Shown: positions 25,548 to 32,526 of the stretch, in pieces
Layout: each line of letters begins with the position of its first letter
Numbering within the stretch: the first letter of the stretch is position 1
Assembly (NCBI GenBank): GCA_964393105.1
Contig: CAYMSM010000070.1
Span: forward strand, 1-64,000
Source of the DNA: CALMEC01 sp964393105
GTDB taxonomy: Bacteria > Actinomycetota > Thermoleophilia > Miltoncostaeales > Miltoncostaeaceae
Length of the DNA: 64,000 bases
Direction of reading: 5' to 3'
Program-made: the position numbers and the translations under genes
The notes under the pieces: model-generated
What the model saw: the letters and a program-made list of their open reading frames with translations, nothing else
Told to the model about the DNA's origin: nothing
Database searches by the model: none

Positions 25548-27602
25548 CTAGACGACACCTCCCTGTTGCTGCGTCGCGTACTGGGTCAGCTTGTTCGCGT
25601 TCAGGGCGAGCGAGAACGCGAGCGAAGCATTCGTCTGCGACACGTAACCGCCGTTGCCAGGACTCCACTCACGCACCGGGGAGTTCGCGTTCGACGGGTG
25701 GTACTGACTCGACGTCACCGATGAGTCGGCGTCCTGCCAGTTCGTCGCGAACTGACCAATCGCCTGGACGCCCGTGCCCTTGTCGCAGCACTTGTCGTCC
25801 TTCGCGTCTTTGCAGCACGTGCCGCCGGCCTGGTTCTGCGTGGCCGTCTGGCTCGTGTGGTTGAGGTTCGCGGCCAAGGACTCCGCCACCGAGATGTTGG
25901 TCTGCTCCACCTTGCCGTCGTCACCGCGGCTCTTGATGCGAATCGGGGTGTTGGTGTTGGACGGCTTGTACTGCGTGGAGGTCGCGTCCGACCGCGCCTT
26001 CTGCGTGCTGTCGGCCTTCTGCCCGATCGCCTGGACACCAGTTGCGAAGCCACCGGCCTGCATCTGGGTTGCGGATTGATCGAGTTTGTTGGCGTTCAGT
26101 GCCGCCGAGGCGGCCAGGGAGGCGTTGGTCTGAGAGACAGATCCGCCACCGCCGGGGCTGGCGATCCGGACGGGCGAGTTGTCGTTGCTCGCGCCCGCCT
26201 GGGTCGACGTCGCCGACGAGTCGGCGTCCTGGTCGCTCGATGCCTTCTGACCGATTGCCTGGACGCCGGTGTCGCCTGAGCAGCACGGGTCGTCCTTCTT
26301 GGTGTCCTTCTTGTCGTCCTTGCAGCACGTGCCGCCGGCCTGGTTCTGCGTGGTCGTCTGGCTCGTGTGGTTGAGGTTCGCGGCCAAGGACCCCGCCGCC
26401 GAGAGGTTGGTCTGCTCGACCTTACCGTCGTCGCCATCGCTCTTGATGCGAACGGGGGCGTTGGTGTTGGACGGCTTGTACTGGGTCGAGGTTGCGTCCG
26501 ACGTCGCGTCCTGCGAGCTGTACGCAAACTGGCCGATCGCCTGCACACCGGTGCCAAAGCCACCGCCCTGGGTCTGGGTCGCCGACTGATCGAGCTTATT
26601 GGCGTTCAGCGCAGCCGACGCTGCGAGCGAGGCGTTGGTCTGCTCAACCGAGCCGCCACCACCGGCGCTCGCGATCCGAACAGGCGCGTTGATGTTGCTC
26701 GCGCCCGCCTGGGTCGAGATCGCCTCAGAGTCGGCAGACTGGTCGTTTGAGGCCTTCTGCTCGACTGCCTGGATGCCGGTGCCGCCGAGGCAGCACTGGT
26801 CGTCCTTCTTCGGCTCGTATGTGGCGGTCCTACAACACGCGCCGCCGGCCTGGCTCTGCGACGCCGTCTGGGCGGTGTGGTTGAGATTCGCCGCCGCGGA
26901 GAGCGCTACAGACGCGTTGGTCTGCGTCACCGAACCGTCATTGCCAGGCGAGCCGATGCGAACGGCAACGTTCGTGTTCGTCGGCATGTACTGGGTCGAC
27001 GTGGCGTCCGATGTGGCCGACTGATCGTTCGATGCTGTCTGCCCAACGGCCTGTGTCCCACTGCCAGATGCGCAGCATGCTCCGCCTGCCTGCTGCTGAG
27101 TGGCCGACTGGTCGGCCGTGTTGGCGTTCGCTGCGAGGCTCGCAGCGGTCGAGTTGTTGGTCTGCGTGACGGCGCCGGCGTTGCCGGGGCTGTCGATGCG
27201 GACCGAGATGTTGGAGTTGGTCGGTGTCGTCTGGGTCGACGTGGCGTTCGAGCTTGCCGTCTGAGCGTTCGATGCGGCTTGACCGGCAGCCTGCGTCCCA
27301 CCCGTCCCGCCGGCCTGCTGCTGCGTGGCCGACTGATCGGTGGTGTTGGCGTTGACGGCGGCCGAGGCCGCTGCCGAACTGTTGGTCTGCGTCACCGCAC
27401 CGGCATCGCCGGGGCTGAAGATGCGCACGTCGATATTCTGGTTCGTTGGCGCCTGCTGGGTCGACGTGGCGTCCGAGCTGGCCGTCTGGCTGCTTGCGGC
27501 CTGTTGGCCTACAACCTGTTGGTCAGCCGCCGCGGCGATCCCCGCCCCTCCCACCAGGAGAGAGAGCGTGCCCACGAACAGCACAAGTTTGTTGCGCTTC
27601 AT
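25548..27602 (-). CDS. Secreted eight-repeat Gln/Asn-rich protein, amyloid-like
   Basis: 684 residues. After a signal peptide (1-26, ending AAAA before Asp27) the whole protein consists of eight repeats at about 27-99, 100-181, 182-274, 275-349, 350-444, 445-519, 520-609 and 610-684. The consensus has an alternating strand (QxAxSxAxSxQ), a loop PSNxNxPVRIxSPGxxGxV, then QTNxSxAxSxAxNxN and QxAxQxQAGG. Strict every-second-residue conservation of N, Q, S and A points to stacked beta arches, as in functional amyloids. Repeats 3-4, 5-6 and 7-8 form two-repeat units joined by linkers with two Cys-Cys pairs (CCKDDKK...DPCC). AGGAG lies before the ATG. No known family recognised; not the canonical curlin motif. 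Confidence 0.85.
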   Translation of the reverse strand: MKRNKLVLFVGTLSLLVGGAGIAAAADQQVVGQQAASSQTASSDATSTQQAPTNQNIDVRIFSPGDAGAVTQTNSSAAASAAVNANTTDQSATQQQAGGTGGTQAAGQAASNAQTASSNATSTQTTPTNSNISVRIDSPGNAGAVTQTNNSTAASLAANANTADQSATQQQAGGACCASGSGTQAVGQTASNDQSATSDATSTQYMPTNTNVAVRIGSPGNDGSVTQTNASVALSAAANLNHTAQTASQSQAGGACCRTATYEPKKDDQCCLGGTGIQAVEQKASNDQSADSEAISTQAGASNINAPVRIASAGGGGSVEQTNASLAASAALNANKLDQSATQTQGGGFGTGVQAIGQFAYSSQDATSDATSTQYKPSNTNAPVRIKSDGDDGKVEQTNLSAAGSLAANLNHTSQTTTQNQAGGTCCKDDKKDTKKDDPCCSGDTGVQAIGQKASSDQDADSSATSTQAGASNDNSPVRIASPGGGGSVSQTNASLAASAALNANKLDQSATQMQAGGFATGVQAIGQKADSTQKARSDATSTQYKPSNTNTPIRIKSRGDDGKVEQTNISVAESLAANLNHTSQTATQNQAGGTCCKDAKDDKCCDKGTGVQAIGQFATNWQDADSSVTSSQYHPSNANSPVREWSPGNGGYVSQTNASLAFSLALNANKLTQYATQQQGGVV
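25549..27057 (-). repeat. Three tandem two-repeat coding units, about 500-510 bp period
   Basis: Units covering residues 182-349, 350-519 and 520-684 repeat at DNA level; for example gttgaggttcgcggccaagg occurs at 25860 and 26370, a 510-bp period. Units two and three are nearly identical in the conserved strands, indicating recent duplication. Confidence 0.75.
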
Positions 27603-27630
27603 GGTTGATCTCCTACACGAATGAGCTGGT

Positions 27631-27650
27631 ACCAGGCGATATCGCCCGGT
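27631..27650. promoter_or_regulatory. Palindrome with GGCGATATCGCC core
   Basis: A perfect 12-bp palindrome (27635-27646) extended by ACC/GGT with one mismatched pair, 28 nt upstream of the repeat-protein ATG. It may be an operator or, in RNA, a 5' hairpin in the gap between the two surface genes. GTGATATCAC at 28957-28966 shares the GATATC core. Confidence 0.5.
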
Positions 27651-27676
27651 AGGGACCGTGAATCGCGGCCAGGCCG

Positions 27677-29116
27677 CTATCCCGGTCGCTCACGTCGTGA
27701 GGAGACCGAGCCGGGACGGCGGACGGATGCCGTCCACAGCGGAAGGAGAAGTTGGGGCGCGAGGAACGCGAGCATCGCGAGAAGTGCCGCGGCGACGAGG
27801 CCGCCGCCGCTCGCCGATGGCCCCGCCGATGCGATCGCCGTCGCGGCGGGCGCGATCAGACCGACCGGTGGGACGGCGTCTCGCGAGGATCCTCCGAGCG
27901 CCCGCGCCGAGGCGGTCGCCGCGCGTCTTGCGGCGGCGCTCGCGCGCTGCGCGGCAACATCCACGCCGCGCAGCACGCGAATGAACGGATTCCGCACGGC
28001 AGCTCCTGGACCGTGCGGTCCGTCAACGCCCTCGCGCGGCCCCACGGCTTGCGACGGGCCGGAATTCCGGGCGATCCTCGGGATCATCGCCGCCCGGGCA
28101 GGAGGCGCGGCCGTCTGCAGCTGGCCGCCCGATCGCGCGTCGCTGATGTGCGAGGGCGCGGCGACGGTTGGCAAGACGACCTGCAGACGTGGCGGCGGGG
28201 CCGGCGCGCATCCCCAGCTCCAGGTCCATGTCCACGTGCCGTCGGCGACCACCGACTGCGGTGGCGACGACAGGCCGGACGCGCAGTCCACCGCGCTCCA
28301 GGTCCAGTTCCAGATCCACGTCGTGGGCAACGTCTCCGACGCGGTGGGAGCGACCGAGACACCGGTCCCCGCCGGTGCCGTCGCGCCGCCCGCCGGGGCC
28401 GCTCCGAGGCCGCCCCCGGCGGTGTTGGACTGCGTGACGGGTCCGTCGTCGCCCGGGCTATTGACGCGGATCACCACGTTCAGGTTCGTCGGCGCCGTCT
28501 GACTCGCCGTGGTGGTGGCCACGGAGGCCGCATCCGCTGTGGCGCTCTGCTCCGCGGCCTGCACGGCCTCGGGCGTCAGCTCGGCGGGTGCCTGCGGTTC
28601 GTTCGCGGGAACGGGGTCCGTCACCGGCTGCGCGGGTGCGGCGACGGCTGGCGCATCGGATGCCGGTGGCGGACCCGCTCCGACCGGATCGGGCTCGCCA
28701 GTCACTGCCCCAAGTGTATTTATGGTGTCAGGCGACGTAGGTAAATCATGCGCACCTGAAGTATCAGACGATGCGCTATTGATACTACCTGCGAATGTCG
28801 GCGGAGACGCCGCGTCCGGGGGGAGGGGTGGTGGCGTGGAAGGCGGTGATTGGGACGCTGCCTGGGGCAGAGGGACCGCGACGGCCGTCTCGGCGGTAGC
28901 GACGACGGCTGCCGCCGGTACCGTCACCGCGCCTGCCGCCGGCGCCTGATACTGCGGTGATATCACAATGATAGACTGGGTTCGCGCGTCGTCGGCGATC
29001 GCGGCGGGCGGGAGCGCGACGATCCCGAACGCGCTCACAACCGCTCCCAGCACGACGAGCGACCGCCCTGGACGGGATGGCGTCGAGTGGGAGGGGTGGA
29101 GGCTGAACGGATTCAT
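27677..29116 (-). CDS. Anchored surface protein with one repeat unit and Trp-rich strands
   Basis: 479 residues. Signal-peptide-like N-terminus (about 17-41), a long Ala/Pro-rich region, then at 188-232 one partial copy of the repeat found eight times in the next gene (TTTASQTAPTNLNVVIRVNS and PGDDGPVTQSN). Two Trp-alternating strands follow, WIWNWTW at 267-273 and WTWTWSW at 295-301, each followed by a Cys (278, 303). The C-terminus has a membrane helix (about 440-461) and a basic tail. The ATG at 29116 starts the signal peptide properly; an in-frame start at 29155 is possible. It precedes the repeat-protein gene by 75 bp and probably shares its transcript. Likely an anchor or nucleator (inference). 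Confidence 0.75.
   Translation of the reverse strand: MNPFSLHPSHSTPSRPGRSLVVLGAVVSAFGIVALPPAAIADDARTQSIIVISPQYQAPAAGAVTVPAAAVVATAETAVAVPLPQAASQSPPSTPPPLPPDAASPPTFAGSINSASSDTSGAHDLPTSPDTINTLGAVTGEPDPVGAGPPPASDAPAVAAPAQPVTDPVPANEPQAPAELTPEAVQAAEQSATADAASVATTTASQTAPTNLNVVIRVNSPGDDGPVTQSNTAGGGLGAAPAGGATAPAGTGVSVAPTASETLPTTWIWNWTWSAVDCASGLSSPPQSVVADGTWTWTWSWGCAPAPPPRLQVVLPTVAAPSHISDARSGGQLQTAAPPARAAMIPRIARNSGPSQAVGPREGVDGPHGPGAAVRNPFIRVLRGVDVAAQRASAAARRAATASARALGGSSRDAVPPVGLIAPAATAIASAGPSASGGGLVAAALLAMLAFLAPQLLLPLWTASVRRPGSVSSRRERPG
28705..28800. other. Low-GC patch with inverted repeat inside the anchor gene
   Basis: A visibly AT-richer stretch encodes TSPDTINTLG and nearby residues of the anchor protein. 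AGTATCA (28760-28766) and TGATACT (28780-28786) form perfect 7-bp arms 13 nt apart. It could be an internal regulatory site or inserted DNA. Confidence 0.4.
28957..28966. promoter_or_regulatory. Palindrome GTGATATCAC
   Basis: Perfect 10-bp palindrome within the first 160 bp of the anchor gene coding sequence, sharing GATATC with the site at 27635-27646. Confidence 0.3.
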
Positions 29117-29180
29117 CGGCGTCTCAGAGGGCGATGCCGGCGGCGCACTGCGCACCGCGCATCATTCGCTATATATGTAT

Positions 29181-29205
29181 CTACCCAACGCGTCGCGGTT
29201 CATAC
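29181..29205 (-). promoter_or_regulatory. SigB/SigF-like promoter candidate before the anchor gene
   Basis: On the minus strand GTAT (29202-29205), a 15-nt spacer, and GGGTAG (29181-29186) resemble the SigB/SigF pattern GTTT-N14-16-GGGTAT. It lies about 65 nt upstream of the anchor-protein ATG and faces away from the sigma-factor gene, which encodes a protein of that class. Confidence 0.45.
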
Positions 29206-29213
29206 ATAATGAA
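29199..29213. promoter_or_regulatory. AT-rich inverted repeat in the divergent promoter region
   Basis: TTCAT and ATGAA flank ACATA; just downstream CATTC-AGGC-GAATG (29222-29235) forms a second small inverted repeat. Both lie between the sigma gene and the surface cluster. Confidence 0.35.
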
Positions 29214-29245
29214 CGTGAATTCATTCAGGCGAATGGAGTCCAGAA

Positions 29246-29941
29246 ATGAGCGGCGAGCGATCCACCATGCGAGACCGGGCGATCGAGGCGCACCTCCCGT
29301 TGGTGCATCGCCTCGCGCGCGGGTTCGCCCGGCGCGGCGGGGTGGAGATGGACGATTTGGTGCAGGTCGGCTCCATCGGGCTGATCAACGCCGTGGATCG
29401 GTTCGAGCGGGCGCGCGGCGTCTGCCTGGCGACATACGCGATGCCGTGCATCGTCGGAGAGATGCAGCGCCACCTGAGGGATCGAGCTCATCTGGTGCGT
29501 GTACCCCGAAGGGTCCAGCAGGATCGCGCGCGACTGAAACGCGTCGAGGCCCAGGTCAGCGAGGCGGATGGGCGTCACCCACGGTGCCAGGAGCCCGCCG
29601 GGGCGGCGGGACCCGACCACGACCGGACTGCTCCGGTCGTGGTCGGTGATCCGATCCAGGAGCTGATCGCCCAGCTCGCCGACGCTCGATGGCACGTGGC
29701 TACGGACGAGTCGGAGGCGGCCACGAATCGGGTCGCGGTGGCCGCGGCGTTGCGGGGCCTCGGTGAGCGGGAGCGACGGGTCGTCAAGCTGAGGTACTTC
29801 GATGATCTCAGTCAGGATGAGATCGCATCGGAGTTCGGTATCTCACAGGTTCAGGTCTCCCGGCTCCTTCGGTCCTGCCTCGATCGACTCCGTTCGGAAC
29901 TAGACGATCGGGTGGTTGTCGGCGCCCCCGCGAGGCCCTAG
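29246..29941 (+). CDS. SigB/SigF-type RNA polymerase sigma factor
   Basis: 231 residues, group 3 sigma-70 family. Region 2 is clear: LVHRLARGFARRGGVEMDD, LVQVGSIGLINAVDRFE and ATYAMPCIVGEMQRHLRD. Region 4 is clear: LGERERRVVKLRYFDDLSQ followed by DEIASEFGISQVQVSRLL. The region between (about 85-160) is hard to match to a normal region 3 and contains a Pro/Gly-rich stretch. GGAG lies 7 nt before the ATG. No anti-sigma gene is adjacent. Divergent from the surface-protein cluster, whose first gene has a matching promoter candidate, so it may control that cluster and be regulated with it (inference). Confidence 0.88.
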   Translation: MSGERSTMRDRAIEAHLPLVHRLARGFARRGGVEMDDLVQVGSIGLINAVDRFERARGVCLATYAMPCIVGEMQRHLRDRAHLVRVPRRVQQDRARLKRVEAQVSEADGRHPRCQEPAGAAGPDHDRTAPVVVGDPIQELIAQLADARWHVATDESEAATNRVAVAAALRGLGERERRVVKLRYFDDLSQDEIASEFGISQVQVSRLLRSCLDRLRSELDDRVVVGAPARP

Positions 29942-29952
29942 ATTGCAGCGAG

Positions 29953-30543
29953 ATGGTCACACGCGAGCGCACCGCGGCGGAGCAGTACCTCGAGCAGCCG
30001 TACGAGATCGCACTCGTGCGACGCGATGGTGCCGACGGGCCGGAGTGGTGTGCGCAGGTTGTCGAGCTTCCCGGCTGTGAGGCCCGGGCCGGTACAGAGG
30101 AGGAGGCGCTGGCGGCCGCGCGCCAGGCCATGGTGGTGTGGGTCCAGGATGCGCTCGACAACGAGCGCCCCGTCCCGTCGCCCAAGGCGGCGGTCGCGCA
30201 CAGTGGCCGTCTGCTGGTCCGCATGCCGCCGAGCCTTCATTCGGAGCTCGCGCGCCTCGCCGATCGTGAGAAGGTCAGCCTCAACACCCTGATCGTCGGC
30301 GTCCTCGGCGGAGCGACCGCCTGGCGTCAGCCGGGAGAGGCCGGCTCATCCGTGGCACGGTCCGCGCTCGACCGTGCGACGTCGATGGACGTGGTAAACG
30401 GCGACGTACGTGTTCCCGTCGATGAGGATCGCGCGAGGGCTCGCGGGCGTCTGCTTTCCGTTGCCCTGACCGCGAACCTCGTGGTCGTCGTGGTCGCGGG
30501 GCTGCTTGCCATCGGGCTCATGGTGGCCGTGCTCACGTCGTAG
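29953..30543 (+). CDS. HicB-like protein with RHH domain and C-terminal membrane anchor
   Basis: 196 residues in three parts. Residues about 13-60 form a HicB/UPF0150-type partial RNase H fold (YEIALVRRDGADGPEWCAQV, ELPGCEARAGTEEEALAAAR). Residues about 77-110 form a ribbon-helix-helix (GRLLVRMPPSLHSELARLAD, then KVSLNTLIVGVL) like HicB antitoxins. Residues about 165-190 are a single membrane helix. HicB normally pairs with the HicA toxin and is soluble; here no hicA is present and a membrane anchor is added. It begins 11 nt after the sigma gene, so it is cotranscribed and may tether or modulate regulation of this cluster (inference). Confidence 0.75.
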   Translation: MVTRERTAAEQYLEQPYEIALVRRDGADGPEWCAQVVELPGCEARAGTEEEALAAARQAMVVWVQDALDNERPVPSPKAAVAHSGRLLVRMPPSLHSELARLADREKVSLNTLIVGVLGGATAWRQPGEAGSSVARSALDRATSMDVVNGDVRVPVDEDRARARGRLLSVALTANLVVVVVAGLLAIGLMVAVLTS

Positions 30544-30599
30544 TGGTCTCGCGGCCACGACGGGTCGCGGACACTCGTTGCTAACCTCCGTCGAAGCAG

Positions 30600-31715
30600 A
30601 TGTCGACGACGAGCCGTGACTACTACGACATCCTGGGTGTTCCCCGGGATGCCGACGACGAGACGATCAAGAAGGCGTTCCGGGTCAAGGCGCGGGAGCT
30701 TCACCCTGACGTCAACCCAAACGACCCCACTGCGGAGGAGCGGTTCAAGGAGGTCGCCGAGGCGTACAAGGTCCTGAGCGAGCCAGACACGCGTCAGGTC
30801 TACGACCGCTACGGACGTGACGGGCTGCGCGGGTCGGCAGGGCCCAACATGAGCGACTTTGGGTCGTTCCAGGACATCTTCGACGCGTTCTTCAGTGGGG
30901 GCGACATCTTCGGCAAGAGCCGTCGAGGCCCCCGCCGCCAGGCGGGCGACGACCACCTGGTCGGAGTCGAGATCACCTTCACGGAGTCCGCGCTCGGGGT
31001 GACTCGCGACGTCGAGGTCGACCTGGCCGGAGCGTGCACGACCTGCGCTGGCAGCGGCGCGGCTCCCGGGGCGGATCTGGTGCGCTGCGCGCGATGCGAC
31101 GGCGCCGGCGAGATCCGTCAAGTCTCCCGGGGCCCGTTCGGCCAGTTCGTGCGGGCGAGCGCGTGCTCGGCGTGCTCCGGCGAGGGCCAGGTTCCGAGCG
31201 CGCGCTGCGAGGACTGCCGTGGGGCCGGTCGCCGGCGGGTGCTCGAAGCGGTCCAGGTCAAGATCCCCGCCGGCATCAACGACGGCCAGCGCATCCTGTT
31301 GCCGGGACGCGGACACGCCGGCGACCCGGGCGCGCCCGCCGGCGACCTGTATGTCGAGATCGCGGTCGCCGCGGACGAGCGGTTCGTGCGCGACGAGCTC
31401 GACATCGTGACCCGCGTCAGCATCTCGGTCGCAGACGCCATGCGGGGCGTCACCCTGACGGTGCCAACGATCGCGGGCGACACCGAGATCACGCTCGGCC
31501 CCGGCATCCAACCGTTCGCGCAGCACGTGCTGCGCGGGAAGGGGTTCCCTGCACTTCAGGCGCGTGGGCACGGCGACCAGCGCGTGGTCGTCGAGATCGC
31601 CGTTCCCCGGGTGACGAGCGACGAGGGGCGTCGCCTGCTGACCGAGCTCGAGGCGCACAGCGAAGCGGAGAGCGATGACGGGGGCTTCTTCCGTCGCAAG
31701 CGCAAGCGGCGCTGA
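30600..31715 (+). CDS. dnaJ: Chaperone DnaJ
   Basis: Hsp40 co-chaperone that stimulates DnaK. 371 residues: J domain with the HPD motif (ARELHPDVNPND), a Gly/Phe region shorter than usual, a zinc domain with four Cys-x2-Cys motifs (CTTCAGSG, CARCDGAG, CSACSGEG, CEDCRGAG), and the C-terminal substrate domain (IPAGINDGQRILLPGRGHAG). No dnaK or grpE is nearby. It starts a long same-strand run of RNA and translation genes and overlaps prmA by 41 nt. Confidence 0.96.
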   Translation: MSTTSRDYYDILGVPRDADDETIKKAFRVKARELHPDVNPNDPTAEERFKEVAEAYKVLSEPDTRQVYDRYGRDGLRGSAGPNMSDFGSFQDIFDAFFSGGDIFGKSRRGPRRQAGDDHLVGVEITFTESALGVTRDVEVDLAGACTTCAGSGAAPGADLVRCARCDGAGEIRQVSRGPFGQFVRASACSACSGEGQVPSARCEDCRGAGRRRVLEAVQVKIPAGINDGQRILLPGRGHAGDPGAPAGDLYVEIAVAADERFVRDELDIVTRVSISVADAMRGVTLTVPTIAGDTEITLGPGIQPFAQHVLRGKGFPALQARGHGDQRVVVEIAVPRVTSDEGRRLLTELEAHSEAESDDGGFFRRKRKRR

Positions 31716-32526
31716 GCTCCAACGGTTGACGGTGAGCGTCGCGAGTGCCGCCGCCGACCTACTGGCCGCCGCGCTGACCGACCTGGCACCCGCGGGGTGG
31801 TGTGAGCGCCCCGGTGGCGACGGGGCGACGGTCGACTTGTGGCTTGCGGCGTCGGACCTGGCGGCCGCCGATCGGCTGACCGCGCAACTCGCCGACCTGG
31901 GGATCGCCGCTCGGGTGGCGTCGGCGGCAGAGGGCGACGAATGGCGCGACGGGTTGCGACGCCATCACCAACCGATTGAGGTCCGTGAGCGCATCCGGGT
32001 GCGGCCGCCGTGGACCGAGCCGCGCGGCGACATGCTGGACGTCGTCATCGACCCGGGGATGGCGTTCGGGACCGGCCGGCACGCGACCACCAAGGGGTGT
32101 CTGGCCCTTTTGATCGCCGATCCCGGTGGCAGCCTGCTGGACGTCGGATGCGGTTCCGGCGTGCTGTCGATCGCGGCGCGCAAGCTCGGGTACGACCCGG
32201 TTTGGGCCATCGACTTCGACCCGTTGGCGGTCGAGGCGACGCGTGTCAACGCACGTGTCAACAGCGTGTCGCTTCGAGTCGCCGAACGCCACGCCGATCG
32301 TGACCGCCTGCCGACAGCCGACGTCGTCGTCGCCAACATCACCGCGATCCCGGTGATGGCACTCGTCGACGCGTTGGCCGAGCCGCTGCCTGGCCGGGCC
32401 GTCCTGTCGGGCTTCGGCCCCGCGGACGTCGGGCGGGTGACAGGCGCGTGGTCGACCAAGGGGTACGTCCTGGCGGATCGCGTCGACGAGGATGATTGGA
32501 CGGCGGTGCGGCTGGTGCGACGGTGA
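31675..32526 (+). CDS. prmA: Ribosomal protein L11 methyltransferase
   Basis: SAM-dependent enzyme that trimethylates ribosomal protein L11. 283 residues: a variable N-terminal substrate-recognition domain and a Rossmann methyltransferase with LLDVGCGSGVLSIAARKLG, the PrmA-specific DPGMAFGTGRHATT just before it, and VVANITAIPVMAL. GGAG lies 4 nt before the ATG at 31675; starts at 31726 (TTG) or 31732 (GTG) would avoid the overlap with dnaJ. Its stop overlaps the rsmE GTG. Confidence 0.93.
   Translation: MTGASSVASASGAELQRLTVSVASAAADLLAAALTDLAPAGWCERPGGDGATVDLWLAASDLAAADRLTAQLADLGIAARVASAAEGDEWRDGLRRHHQPIEVRERIRVRPPWTEPRGDMLDVVIDPGMAFGTGRHATTKGCLALLIADPGGSLLDVGCGSGVLSIAARKLGYDPVWAIDFDPLAVEATRVNARVNSVSLRVAERHADRDRLPTADVVVANITAIPVMALVDALAEPLPGRAVLSGFGPADVGRVTGAWSTKGYVLADRVDEDDWTAVRLVRR

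Noticed and set aside
25548..27602. Canonical curlin (CsgA) identity for the repeat protein
   Set aside because: The spacing Ser-x5-Gln-x4-Asn-x5-Gln is absent; repeats are about 70 residues rather than about 22. The comparison is kept only as an analogy.
25857..27608. Plus-strand frames opposite the repeat-protein gene
   Set aside because: They mirror its periodicity but lack ribosome sites and their composition is typical of antisense frames.
21682..31715. CIRCE operators for HrcA
   Set aside because: No TTAGCACTC-N9-GAGTGCTAA-like sequence was seen before hrcA or dnaJ.
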